From assembly GCA_021295675.1 (NCBI GenBank), contig JAGWBY010000010.1, positions 1 to 10,337 of the forward strand: a stretch of 10,337 nt of DNA, read 5' to 3'. The notes beneath the pieces are model-generated. The model worked only from the letters and a program-made list of their open reading frames with translations. It was not told the origin of the DNA and did not search any database. The position numbers and the translations under genes were made by a program. Below are positions 1 through 7,107 of the stretch, piece by piece. The stretch is from Candidatus Latescibacterota bacterium (GTDB taxonomy: Bacteria > Latescibacterota > UBA2968 > UBA8231). The stretch's first letter is position 1. Every line of letters starts with the position of its first letter.

Positions 1-1089
1 GTCGATGGTGGCTTCGTTGCGCTGATTGTCCTCCCAGATCTCGTCTAGGCGCGCGAAGATGTTTTCTAAGTGCGGCAGACTGTCGGCCCAGCGCGAGGTC
101 TCTTCGTGGCGGGTACGGCTCACCAAATCGACGGTGATTGGGCGGAGGATCTCGTGTGCGCCGGCCCATTCCACGTAGTCGAGGGCTTCGAACATTTTGT
201 TGGCAAAGTCGAGGGCGTGCCCGTCGCCGGTGAAGTAGAAATCCGTGGCTGCGGTGAAGACGAAATCCGCGAGGGTTTCCTTGCCGCAGTCGCGGTCGTG
301 CAGGGTGAGCAAGATGCGCTCGGCCGCGCTGCGAAACCAGCGCTTGAGCGTGGCCAAGTCTTGGTCGTTATTGGCGCGGGGAAAGGGAAAGCGCTGGCGG
401 CGCGACGAGCCGGAGGTGCGCCGCGAGATCTGGGTCAAGCCGTGGACGAGAAAGAGATTTTGATCGGCCTCGGCAATGTCGTCCCACATGTTCGCTGCGA
501 GGGTTAGGATGGCGACGCCCGACGACCAGCCTTCGCTGGTTTTGTGCGCGCCGTAGTAAAGTCCCTGCTGGATGATTTCCTGCGGGGTAGCACCTGTTTG
601 GCGGAGTGCGGCGACCGCTTTGGCGATGAGAAAGGAACTGCGGTCCTTGAGCCCTTGTTCGAGTGCGCGCTTGCCTCGGGCTACTAGCCGCAGGCGGGCC
701 TCTTCCTTCTCGCCGGGCGGGATGCCCACCCACGCGTAGCCGTCGTCGCGCACTTCCACGGGAAAGGCTTTTAGGTCGTCGCCCGAAGTCAGCAGGCAGC
801 CGCCGGTCTTTAGGTCAAATTCCCAGTGGTGCCAATGGCAGATCAGCACTCCGTCGCGGATGCTGCCTTTGGACATGGGGTAGCCCATGTGCGGGCAGCG
901 ATTGTCAACGGCGTGGAAGGACCCTTCGTAGAGAAAGACTGCAAGGTGAATGCCATCAATGGTAAAGGGCCGGCCCTCGCCGTCGGCGAATTCGCTGGCC
1001 GGTGCGAGCCGGTGATAGACGCAGGTCGCTGGATCGACATCAATCTGCGGTCGCATTTCGCTGAGGTCGAGACGTTGAGCGGTGGACAT
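1..1089 (-). CDS. Rieske [2Fe-2S] protein with long helical C-terminal extension (3' end outside window)
   Basis: An open frame of 363 codons runs from the ATG at 1089 to the window edge with no stop, so the C-terminus is missing. A strong AGGAGG (1098-1103 on the plus strand as cctcct) sits 8 bases upstream and fixes the start. Residues about 20-125 form a Rieske domain: C65-P-H67, then sixteen residues, then C84-H-W-H87, which is the two-Cys/two-His [2Fe-2S] ligand set of the NirD/ferredoxin-type Rieske family. The rest (about 130-363) is predicted mostly helical and rich in His and Trp, with patches such as VHGLTQ (215-220), LHDRD (263-267) and FTGDGHALDF (286-295). I do not assign it to a named family; it faintly resembles questin-oxidase-like or other iron-linked helical domains. 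There is no signal peptide, so it is probably a cytoplasmic redox protein in which the Rieske domain passes electrons to the C-terminal domain (inference). It is divergent from the temptin-like gene. Confidence 0.85.
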   Translation of the reverse strand, partial: MSTAQRLDLSEMRPQIDVDPATCVYHRLAPASEFADGEGRPFTIDGIHLAVFLYEGSFHAVDNRCPHMGYPMSKGSIRDGVLICHWHHWEFDLKTGGCLLTSGDDLKAFPVEVRDDGYAWVGIPPGEKEEARLRLVARGKRALEQGLKDRSSFLIAKAVAALRQTGATPQEIIQQGLYYGAHKTSEGWSSGVAILTLAANMWDDIAEADQNLFLVHGLTQISRRTSGSSRRQRFPFPRANNDQDLATLKRWFRSAAERILLTLHDRDCGKETLADFVFTAATDFYFTGDGHALDFANKMFEALDYVEWAGAHEILRPITVDLVSRTRHEETSRWADSLPHLENIFARLDEIWEDNQRNEATID

Positions 1090-1238
1090 GAGTGTTGCCT
1101 CCTGTGGAATGGACAGCAATAATATGCGCGATTCGGCGGTGAGGGGCGAGGGGTTTGTGTTGACTTGTAGTGCTGCGCGTGAGCATGTTCTGAGAAGAGA
1201 GGTATCTCGTGGCGCATAACAGGGGAAGGAGATTTTCT
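1090..1238. promoter_or_regulatory. Divergent intergenic region between the Rieske and temptin-like genes
   Basis: These 149 bases separate two divergent start codons and must hold both promoters. For the plus-strand gene, TTGACT at 1160-1165 is a good -35-like hexamer, with a weak CATGTT at 1184-1189 as a possible -10 (18-base spacer, three of six consensus matches). For the minus-strand gene, an AT-rich patch at about 1117-1125 (CATATTATTG on the minus strand) could be a -10, but no convincing -35 is visible. The ribosome binding sites are at 1098-1103 (minus-strand gene) and 1226-1232 (AAGGAGA, plus-strand gene). No clear operator or riboswitch was found. Confidence 0.35.
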
Positions 1239-1682
1239 ATGACTTTGAGAGTTTTGCTGGTAGCTGTGCTCTTTTTGGGCGGCGTAATTGCCGAAGAGGC
1301 CAACGCACGCAGCAAGCGCGTAAGGCAAGTTCCCAACGGTTCCGCGGCTAGCTGCAACACCTGCCACACGGCTGGCGGCGGTTCGCCGCTCAATCCATTT
1401 GGCATAGAGATTGTAACCAATTTCCTCACTGCAGCCGGCCCGCCCGGTGACGTGATTTGGGGCCCAGAGCTGGCGGCGTTGGACTCCGACGGCGACGGAG
1501 CGTCTAATGGCGCGGAGTTGGGCGACCCCGAAGGCACTTGGGTGGTGGGCGATGCCAATCCAGAAGGCGAAGCGTTTCATCCCGGCGATCCCGAGAGTAC
1601 CCCGCCGCTGCCACCGCCAGACACGGCGGTTGAGGAAACGACGTGGGGGCAGATCAAGAAACTAATTGGCGCGCTCGACTGA
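1239..1682 (+). CDS. Exported temptin-like protein with CxxCH motif and Ca-binding DxDGDG loop
   Basis: The protein is 147 residues from the ATG at 1239, chosen because AAGGAGA lies 6 bases upstream and the signal peptide then starts correctly; an in-frame GTG at 1209 would add ten residues and lacks such a site. Residues 1-23 look like a Sec signal peptide (MTLR, then VLLVAVLFLGGVIA, likely cleavage after ANA at 21-23). The mature part has CNTCH at 39-43, NPFG at 52-55, and the loop DSDGDGASNGAELGDP at 82-97 followed by W101, an order that resembles temptin and thrombospondin-type-3-like calcium sites. CxxCH normally binds heme c, but the mature protein has no methionine and only one other histidine (H114), so a classical His/Met cytochrome c is unlikely; a disulfide as in the temptin Cys/Cys domain is the alternative. 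The tail is Pro-rich (122-128). The protein is probably periplasmic or secreted. Function is unknown. Confidence 0.75.
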   Translation: MTLRVLLVAVLFLGGVIAEEANARSKRVRQVPNGSAASCNTCHTAGGGSPLNPFGIEIVTNFLTAAGPPGDVIWGPELAALDSDGDGASNGAELGDPEGTWVVGDANPEGEAFHPGDPESTPPLPPPDTAVEETTWGQIKKLIGALD

Positions 1683-1701
1683 GTGGATCGGATGGCTTGT
1701 C

Positions 1702-1743
1702 GCGGTGGTTTTTCAATGCTGTCGTGGCATTGAAAACTACCGC
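1702..1743. repeat. Near-perfect 42-base inverted repeat (possible terminator or operator)
   Basis: The left arm GCGGTGGTTTTTCAATGC (1702-1719) pairs with the right arm GCATTGAAAACTACCGC (1727-1743) across a 7-base loop, with one G-T wobble and one bulged T. It begins 19 bases after the temptin-like stop codon and ends 38 bases before the copA start. No T-run follows on either strand, so it is not a textbook intrinsic terminator. It could still end transcription of the upstream gene, stabilise its mRNA, or act as an operator or leader hairpin for copA. Confidence 0.6.
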
Positions 1744-1781
1744 ATTGAGTGGGTTCGTCGGTCGAATTGCGAGGTTGCAAC

Positions 1782-4010
1782 ATGACGGCAAACAGTAGAG
1801 AGCAACATTTTGCCATTGAGGGCATGCACTGCGCTGGCTGCGTGCAGCAGGTAGAGCAGCAGGTGTCCGGCTTGGCCGGCGTTGAAGTGGCTGATGTCAA
1901 CTTGGCGACCGAGCAGATGGCCGTGCGTTTTGATCCGGCGGCTGTAGATGAGGAAAGCATTGCGGCAGCCGTGGTAAAAGCGGGGTTCCAGGCGCGGCTG
2001 CAAACGCCCGAAGCCGAAGGCGCGGCTAGGCGGCAGGAGCGCAAGCGGGCCGAACTCGCCGCGCAAGCGGGGGCGTTTCGCTGGGCTGTTGCGTTTTGGC
2101 TGCCGCTCTTTGCAGTGGAGATGGCCGAGCAGATGGCCGCACCCGTTGCCCAGGCGCTGTCCTTGGTTCAGCATCCGCTGCGGGTGGGCGTTTTGCACCT
2201 GCTATTTGCGCTGCCGGTGATGTGGATTGGCCGCCAGATCTACGCCGAGGGCGGGCAGGCTCTGTGGCGGGGCCGCCCCAACATGTTTTCGCTCATCGCC
2301 ATTGGTACGGCTGCGGCGTGGCTCTACAGCGCTTGGGGTTTGGGGTCTGTCGCCGTGGGTGCGGTTGCGGCGTTTGACTCCTATTTCCCGACGGTTGCGA
2401 CGATCATCACCCTGATGCTGATGGGCCGCTATCTCGAAGCGCGCTCGCGGTTGCGGGCCGAGGAGGCCATAGGTGCCCTACTACAGCTAAGGCCTGACAA
2501 GGCAGCGCTGGTGACTGACGATGGGGAGCGGGAAATTGCGGCTGATGCCATCGAAGTAGGCGACTGTTTGCGCGTGCGTCCGGGTGAGCGCATTCCAGCC
2601 GATGGCGAAGTCGTCGAAGGAAATTCTACGGTGGATGAGTCGCTGCTGACCGGCGAGTCGCTGCCCGTGGCCAAGGCACCGGGCGATGCTGTGACCGGCG
2701 GCAGCCTCAACGGCGCGGGAGCGCTCATGGTGCGCGCAACGCGCGTAGGCGGCGAGTCGCTGCTGATGCAGATGGTGCGCTTAGTCGAGGCCGCGCAGGC
2801 GGGCAAAGCGCCGATTGCTCGCTTGGCCGATGTCGTGGCTGGGTATTTCGTGCCGGCCGTACTGGCCATAGGCGTGGTGGCCGCGGTGGGTTGGCTGTGG
2901 GCTGGGGAGGGTTTGAGTTTTGCGTTGCAGGTCTTCGTAGCCGTATTGATCATCGCCTGCCCGTGTAGCTTGGGCTTGGCCACGCCAGCCGCCATCATGG
3001 TCGGCACGGGCCGCGGCGCGCATTTAGGCATCCTGTTCAAAAGCCCAGAGGTGCTGGAAACGGCGCACAAAGTAGATGCTGTGGTGCTGGATAAGACTGG
3101 CACGATTACTGAGGGGCGGCCGCAGGTCGTGGCAGTGGAGCCGTTAAATGGACGCCACACCGACGAAGTGCTGAGCTTGGCCGCAGCCGTGGAGCGCGGT
3201 TCGGAGCATCCGCTGGCCGCGGCGATTGTGACCGCCGCTGCAGAGCAGGGCCTTGCCGTGCCGGAGGCTAGCGAAGTTGTGGCGACGCCGGGCAAAGGTG
3301 CGCAGGCTGCGGTGGGGGGAGAGGATGTGGTGGTGGGCAACCGCGCCATGATGGCCGCGGTGGGAATCCGCATAGACGAGGACAACGACTCCGCGGACGG
3401 TGCCACTGTCGCGTGGGTCGCGGTGGCGGGCGCATTGATCGGTCGCGTGTCTTTGGCCGACCGCCCCCGTCCGCAGAGCAAAGAGGACGTGGCTCGGTTG
3501 CGCCAAGGCGGCTTGGAGGTGGTGATGCTCACGGGCGACAGCCGTCCGGCTGCTGAAGCGGTGGCGCGTCAGGTGGGGATTGAGACCGTGCATGCCGAGG
3601 TCTTGCCCGCAGACAAGGCCGCGGTCGTGCAGGCATTGCAGACTGAGGGCCGCTGCGTGGCCATGGTCGGCGACGGGATCAACGACGCGCCAGCGCTGGC
3701 CACCGCCGATGTGGGCATGGCCTTTGCCGCCGGGACGGATGTGGCGGCTGCATCTGCTCCGGTGGTGCTCATGCACAGCCGGTTGGCCGATGTGGCGCGG
3801 GCCATTGAGCTGAGCCGAGCGGTGGTGCGGACCGTAAAGCAGAATTTGTTCTGGGCGTTTTTTTACAACGCCGCAGGCATTCCGGTGGCTGCGGGTGCGC
3901 TTTACTTGTTCGGCGGACCGCTGCTCAATCCAATGCTGGCGAGTCTGGCGATGGCCTTTTCGTCGGTGTCGGTGGTGATGAACGCGCTCCGGTTGCGGCG
4001 CTTTAGCTGA
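1782..4010 (+). CDS. copA: P1B-1-type Cu(I)-exporting ATPase
   Basis: This 742-residue membrane pump uses ATP to move Cu(I) out of the cytoplasm. One N-terminal heavy-metal-associated domain carries GMHCAGC (metal-binding C17 and C20). About eight membrane helices follow the P1B layout: two before the core, two around 170-217, two around 356-401 and two at the C-terminus. The core motifs are all present: TGES (290-293), membrane CPC (393-395), phosphorylated D437 in DKTGT, the HP pair (476-477) of the nucleotide-binding domain, and GDGIND (630-635). The last two helices carry YN (695-696) and MAFSS (724-728), the residues that mark Cu(I) rather than Zn/Cd pumps. The ATG at 1782 is preferred because GAGG (1771-1774) lies 7 bases upstream; an in-frame GTG at 1749 would add eleven residues outside the HMA fold. 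No copper-responsive regulator gene is next to it. The gene is intact and of normal length for a single-HMA CopA. Confidence 0.96.
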   Translation: MTANSREQHFAIEGMHCAGCVQQVEQQVSGLAGVEVADVNLATEQMAVRFDPAAVDEESIAAAVVKAGFQARLQTPEAEGAARRQERKRAELAAQAGAFRWAVAFWLPLFAVEMAEQMAAPVAQALSLVQHPLRVGVLHLLFALPVMWIGRQIYAEGGQALWRGRPNMFSLIAIGTAAAWLYSAWGLGSVAVGAVAAFDSYFPTVATIITLMLMGRYLEARSRLRAEEAIGALLQLRPDKAALVTDDGEREIAADAIEVGDCLRVRPGERIPADGEVVEGNSTVDESLLTGESLPVAKAPGDAVTGGSLNGAGALMVRATRVGGESLLMQMVRLVEAAQAGKAPIARLADVVAGYFVPAVLAIGVVAAVGWLWAGEGLSFALQVFVAVLIIACPCSLGLATPAAIMVGTGRGAHLGILFKSPEVLETAHKVDAVVLDKTGTITEGRPQVVAVEPLNGRHTDEVLSLAAAVERGSEHPLAAAIVTAAAEQGLAVPEASEVVATPGKGAQAAVGGEDVVVGNRAMMAAVGIRIDEDNDSADGATVAWVAVAGALIGRVSLADRPRPQSKEDVARLRQGGLEVVMLTGDSRPAAEAVARQVGIETVHAEVLPADKAAVVQALQTEGRCVAMVGDGINDAPALATADVGMAFAAGTDVAAASAPVVLMHSRLADVARAIELSRAVVRTVKQNLFWAFFYNAAGIPVAAGALYLFGGPLLNPMLASLAMAFSSVSVVMNALRLRRFS

Positions 4011-4138
4011 AGCCGCCATATTACAAGTGGATGTGGCGCATGGGGCACTTTGGGTATGAGATACTTCGACTCCGCTGCGCTCCGCTCAGTATGACAAAGA
4101 GAGAAAACACCTAACGACGCCAGCTTGAGGAGGGCGTT
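4011..4138. promoter_or_regulatory. Gap upstream of the eight-gene operon
   Basis: These 128 bases separate copA from the UPF0261 gene and are the only plausible place for a dedicated promoter of the downstream operon. I see no convincing -35/-10 pair. The stretch is largely taken up by the dispersed repeat at 4058-4096, and it ends with AGGAGG (4128-4133), the ribosome binding site for the ATG at 4139. No clear terminator for copA is visible. Confidence 0.3.
4058..4096. repeat. Dispersed intergenic repeat of the 'TTCGACTCCGCTGCGCTCCG...ATGACA' kind
   Basis: The plus strand runs from GAGATACTTCGACTCC (from 4058) to CAGTATGACA (to 4096). The minus strand reads CHTERSAAESKYL in one frame, a peptide typical of spurious ORFs made by a dispersed intergenic repeat found in many environmental bacterial genomes. 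The ends form a short inverted repeat, ATACT (4061-4065) and AGTAT, and the centre is an imperfect tandem of two 10-mers, CTCCGCTGCG (4070-4079) and CTCCGCTCAG (4080-4089). Only one copy is in this window; the dispersed nature is known from similar sequences elsewhere, not shown here. Confidence 0.6.
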
Positions 4139-5347
4139 ATGGCTACGATTATGATGGTTGGGGCGTTTGACACGAAGGGCGTGGAATACGCCTTCTTGCG
4201 CGAGCAGATTTTGGCTCGCGGCCACGAAGTCCTGTCGGTAAACACGGGCGTTATGGGCGAGTGCGAAGCCTTTGCCGTGGATGTGGATGCCAGCGAAGTG
4301 GCGGCGGCCAGCGGCGCGTCACTGGAGTCGCTGCGTGCGGCTGGCGATCGCGGTGCCGCCATGAAGGCTATGGGTGAGGGCGCGGCCAAGGTGGCGGAGC
4401 AAGAATTCGCTGAAGGCCGGTTTGACGGCATCGTCGGCATGGGCGGATCCGGCGGCAGCAGTGTGGTGACCGCGGCCATGCGCGCCCTGCCGGTGGGCGT
4501 GCCCAAGGTGTGCGTTTCGACTGTGGCGGCCGGTGACACGGCCGCGTACGTGGGCAGCAAGGACGTGGTGCTCATTCCGTCGATTGTGGATGTGGCTGGG
4601 GTCAATCGGATTTCGCGAGTAATTTTCACGCGGGCCGCTGGCGCGATCTGCGGCATGGTCGAAGCTGAGCCGGCACCGGCTGGCGACGACAAGCCGATCG
4701 TCGTCGCGTCGATGTTTGGCAACACCACGGAATGCGTCAACGCGTGCTGCGAGGTCCTGGCGGCGAGCGGGTACGAGGTCTTGGTCTTTCACGCCACTGG
4801 GACTGGTGGCCGCACCATGGAGTCGCTCATCGACGAGGGCTTAGTGGATGCGGTGCTGGACATCACCACCACTGAGTGGGCCGACGAAGTGTGCGGCGGC
4901 GTCTTCAGCGCGGGGCCAGAGCGCTTGAACGCGGCGGGCCGGGCGGGTTTGCCCCAGCTAGTGGTCCCCGGCTGCGTGGATATGGCCAATTTTGGCGGCA
5001 TGGATACGGTGCCGCAACGGTACAAGGACGGCACGCGGCAGGTGACCTTGATGCGCACCAATGCCGAGGAGAATGCGCAGATGGGCCGGATATTCGCGGA
5101 AAAGCTCAACGCCGCCCAAGGCCCGGTCGCCGTGCTCATTCCGCTCAGAGGCGTGTCGATCCTCGACGGCGACGGCGAGTTGTTTTGCGACCGCGCAGCC
5201 GACCGCGCCTTTGGCGACGCCCTTAAAGCCAATCTGGACGAAGGCGTTCTCGTCCGCGAAGTCGATCACAACATCAATGATCCAGAATTTGCAGCCGCGG
5301 CGACCGCGCTGCTGCTGGAGCTAATTGCCGAGAAAGCAGGAGAGTGA
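4139..5347 (+). CDS. UPF0261 / Tm-1-like ATP-binding domain protein
   Basis: The 402-residue protein matches the UPF0261 (Tm-1-like ATP-binding) family over its whole length, which is typical for the family. Recognisable blocks are FDTKG (10-14), GMGGSGGSS (100-108) and MFGNTT (192-197). They continue with FHATGTGGRTMES (218-229), DITTTE (241-246), PGCVDMANFG (278-287) and IPLRGVS (334-340). The glycine/serine-rich and FHATGTGG loops fit nucleotide or phosphate binding. The family is two Rossmann-like halves; in plants it is the N-terminal part of Tm-1, which binds the replicase helicase domain of tomato mosaic virus. The enzymatic reaction in bacteria is not established. There is no signal peptide, so it is cytoplasmic. 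The start is fixed by AGGAGG 5 bases upstream. It is the first gene of the operon, and its TGA overlaps the next ATG by one base. Confidence 0.93.
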   Translation: MATIMMVGAFDTKGVEYAFLREQILARGHEVLSVNTGVMGECEAFAVDVDASEVAAASGASLESLRAAGDRGAAMKAMGEGAAKVAEQEFAEGRFDGIVGMGGSGGSSVVTAAMRALPVGVPKVCVSTVAAGDTAAYVGSKDVVLIPSIVDVAGVNRISRVIFTRAAGAICGMVEAEPAPAGDDKPIVVASMFGNTTECVNACCEVLAASGYEVLVFHATGTGGRTMESLIDEGLVDAVLDITTTEWADEVCGGVFSAGPERLNAAGRAGLPQLVVPGCVDMANFGGMDTVPQRYKDGTRQVTLMRTNAEENAQMGRIFAEKLNAAQGPVAVLIPLRGVSILDGDGELFCDRAADRAFGDALKANLDEGVLVREVDHNINDPEFAAAATALLLELIAEKAGE

Positions 5348-5760
5348 TGAGCGAAAAAAAGACATTCGTACAATGCGCCGACGTGGAGACCCAAGTCTTT
5401 GACTGGGGCCGGTTAAACTGGCTTTCCGAGCCGCTGGTAACCGCGGCCGAGCACTTTAGCTGCGGCGTGGTGGAGCTGGCTCCGGGCAAGGGCCACGAGC
5501 GCCACAACCATCCGTATAGCGAGGAGATCCTCTATGTGATAGAGGGCACCGGGATCCAGACGGTGGAGTTGGAGTCGGGCATGTTGGAAAAGGAGATTTG
5601 CCCGGGGGAATTGGTCCACATTCCGACGGCTGTGTATCACTCGACGGTCAATAATGGGGACGGCCCGATGAAATTGATCGCTATCTACGCGCCGTTTGGG
5701 CCGGAGGCCGAGCTGCGGAAAATGGAGGGAGTGCGGATAGAAAAGGCGTTAAACGGATAG
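5347..5760 (+). CDS. Small single-domain cupin protein
   Basis: This 137-residue protein is one cupin beta-barrel. Cupin motif 1 shows as GHERHNHPYSEE (49-60), giving metal ligands H53, H55 and E59 or E60, and motif 2 as PGELVHIPTAVYH (86-98) with H98. These four ligands would bind a divalent metal such as Fe, Mn or Zn. Small cupins of this kind are isomerases, dioxygenases or sugar/organic-acid binding proteins, and the substrate cannot be told from sequence. The ATG at 5347 is used (AGGAG at 5338-5342) rather than the GTG at 5344, which sits too close to that site. The gene shares one base with the UPF0261 stop and ends 6 bases before the TIM-barrel gene, so translation is probably coupled and the product likely works in the same pathway. 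Confidence 0.9.
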   Translation: MSEKKTFVQCADVETQVFDWGRLNWLSEPLVTAAEHFSCGVVELAPGKGHERHNHPYSEEILYVIEGTGIQTVELESGMLEKEICPGELVHIPTAVYHSTVNNGDGPMKLIAIYAPFGPEAELRKMEGVRIEKALNG

Positions 5761-5766
5761 GCGGCC

Positions 5767-6567
5767 ATGGCTTTTACTAGAGAAGAAGTGCTCGCGAGAT
5801 TGCGGCAAAATATCGCCGATGGGCTGCCCATTATCGGCGCGGGAGCCGGAACCGGTATCAGCGCGAAATTCGAGGAGGCCGGCGGAGTTGACTTGATTGT
5901 GATTTACAATTCCGGGCGGTTTCGCATGGCGGGCCGAGGATCGCTGGCTGGGACCATGCCGTATGGGGACGCCAATGCGATTGTGATGGATATGGCCGAG
6001 GAGGTGTTGACGGTGGTGGAGGATACGCCGGTGTTAGCTGGCGTGTGTGGGACGGATCCGTTTCGGCAGATGGATGTTTTCTTGCGCGAGGTTGCGGCAA
6101 TCGGGTTTTCTGGCGTGCAGAATTTTCCGACCGTGGGCCTGATTGACGGGTTGTATCGGCAAAACCTGGAGGAAACCGGAATGGGCTATGGGGAGGAGGT
6201 GGAGATGATCCGCACGGCGCACGAGATGGGATTGTTGACGACGCCTTATGCGTTTAATCCCCAAGAGGGCGAGCAGATGGCGGCGGCTGGTGCCGACATT
6301 GTGGTGGCGCACGCTGGGCTTACTACGAAGGGCGCGATTGGCGCGACGACCGCACTGACGTTGGCGGAATCAGTGGGGTTTGTACAGGCGATATGCGACG
6401 CGGCGCGCGGGGTGTCCGAAGAGGTGATTGTGCTGTGCCACGGGGGGCCGATTTCAGAGCCAGCCACGGGCGTCGATGGCTTCTACGGCGCGTCGAGTAT
6501 GGAGCGGTTGCCGGTGGAGGTGGCCATTACCGAGCACGTGAAGAAGTACAAGACCATCCGCTTTTGA
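5767..6567 (+). CDS. Phosphoenolpyruvate-hydrolase-like TIM-barrel protein (Tm-1 C-terminal-half homologue)
   Basis: The 266-residue protein matches the PEP-hydrolase-like TIM-barrel family (PF09370) in length and pattern. Conserved blocks are [11 protein letters not shown] (24-34), [13 protein letters not shown] (47-59) and GVCGTDP (92-98). The later ones are [13 protein letters not shown] (116-128), VAHAGLT (180-186) and LCHGGPI (223-229). The glycine-rich strand ends look like a phosphate-binding barrel of the PEP mutase/IGPS style. In tomato and other plants this domain is fused behind a UPF0261 domain in Tm-1; here the two are separate genes in one operon, which supports a shared pathway or complex. 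The actual substrate is unknown and the family name should not be read as a proven activity. The ribosome binding site is weak (GGCGG just upstream of the ATG); it starts 6 bases after the cupin stop, so coupling likely drives translation. Confidence 0.92.
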   Translation: MAFTREEVLARLRQNIADGLPIIGAGAGTGISAKFEEAGGVDLIVIYNSGRFRMAGRGSLAGTMPYGDANAIVMDMAEEVLTVVEDTPVLAGVCGTDPFRQMDVFLREVAAIGFSGVQNFPTVGLIDGLYRQNLEETGMGYGEEVEMIRTAHEMGLLTTPYAFNPQEGEQMAAAGADIVVAHAGLTTKGAIGATTALTLAESVGFVQAICDAARGVSEEVIVLCHGGPISEPATGVDGFYGASSMERLPVEVAITEHVKKYKTIRF

Positions 6568-6569
6568 CG

Positions 6570-7097
6570 ATGCGCCCCTTGCGCAAGGTTGAGGTGAAGC
6601 GGCTCTTTGCGGACACGGCGAAGAGCTATCCGCCCAAGGTGGAGCTAGCCTTTCTGTTGCAGAGCGTTGAAGACCCGCTCAATGTCGGCTCGATGTTTCG
6701 CATTGCCGATGCGTGCGGGGCGCGGGAGTTGGTTGTTACGGGTGTGACGCCCGCGCCGCCGCACGAGGATATTGAGCGCACGGCGCGGGGCCACGAGCGG
6801 CGGGTGGCTTGGCGGCGGATCGGGCGCATGGACGAAGCGGCCAACGCACTGCGGGACGAGGGATATCACTTGGTGGCGTTGGAAATGGTGCAAGGGGCCG
6901 TGTGCTATTTGGAATACGACTTCCCCGACAAAGTGTGTTTGGTGCTCGGCAACGAGTCCAAAGGCGTCTATCGCCAGACCTTGGCGCTGTGCGATGGCGC
7001 GGTCTATATCCCCATGTACGGCAAGGGGCCGTCGATGAATGTGCACGTGGCGGGGGCATTGGTAGCGTATCAGGCGTTGCTTGGGCAAAGTAACTGA
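6570..7097 (+). CDS. SpoU/TrmH-family RNA 2'-O-ribose methyltransferase
   Basis: The 175-residue protein is a minimal SPOUT-fold enzyme that transfers a methyl group from S-adenosylmethionine to a ribose 2'-OH in tRNA or rRNA. The three SpoU motifs are present. Motif 1 is DPLNVGSMFR (35-44) with N38 and R44. Motif 2 is LVLGNESKG (124-132) with E129. Motif 3 is IPMYGKGPSMNVHVAGAL (147-164) with S155 and N157, which forms the trefoil-knot cofactor site. It lacks the N-terminal substrate-binding domain of RlmB, so it is closest in size to TrmL/TrmH types; the exact target nucleotide cannot be read off. The ATG at 6570 begins 2 bases after the TIM-barrel stop; a longer in-frame start at 6393 would lie deep inside that gene and is rejected. 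There is no clear Shine-Dalgarno motif of its own, so translation is likely coupled. Confidence 0.93.
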   Translation: MRPLRKVEVKRLFADTAKSYPPKVELAFLLQSVEDPLNVGSMFRIADACGARELVVTGVTPAPPHEDIERTARGHERRVAWRRIGRMDEAANALRDEGYHLVALEMVQGAVCYLEYDFPDKVCLVLGNESKGVYRQTLALCDGAVYIPMYGKGPSMNVHVAGALVAYQALLGQSN

Positions 7098-7107
7098 TGG
7101 CGTCCTC

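Noticed and set aside
70..507. A 145-codon plus-strand open frame at the left edge
   Set aside because: It is antisense to the Rieske-protein C-terminal region and shows no ribosome binding site or domain.
843..1580. A 245-codon minus-strand open frame crossing the divergent intergenic gap
   Set aside because: It overlaps both the Rieske gene in another frame and the temptin-like gene antisense; neither the start nor the protein has support.
2429..3532. A 367-codon open frame antisense to copA
   Set aside because: It lies wholly inside a fully motif-supported copA, its protein is a low-complexity Ala/Ser/Thr/Pro mix with no domain, and it is the usual mirror of a GC-rich gene.
3144..4019. 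A 291-codon minus-strand open frame over the 3' half of copA
   Set aside because: His/Arg-rich translation without any recognisable motif, fully antisense to conserved ATPase domains.
5353..5360. Run of A residues near the cupin start, considered as a slippage site
   Set aside because: The run is short, at codons 3-5, and the downstream cupin frame is intact from the ATG at 5347, so no frameshift is needed.
4139..6567. Reading the Tm-1 homology as an antiviral defence system
   Set aside because: Tm-1 inhibits a plant RNA virus by binding its replicase; nothing here suggests phage defence, and bacterial homologues sit in metabolic contexts.
6393..6569. N-terminal extension of the SpoU methyltransferase by 59 codons
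   Set aside because: It would lie inside the TIM-barrel gene in another frame, its translation is Arg/Gly-rich noise, and the SpoU fold starts normally from the ATG at 6570.
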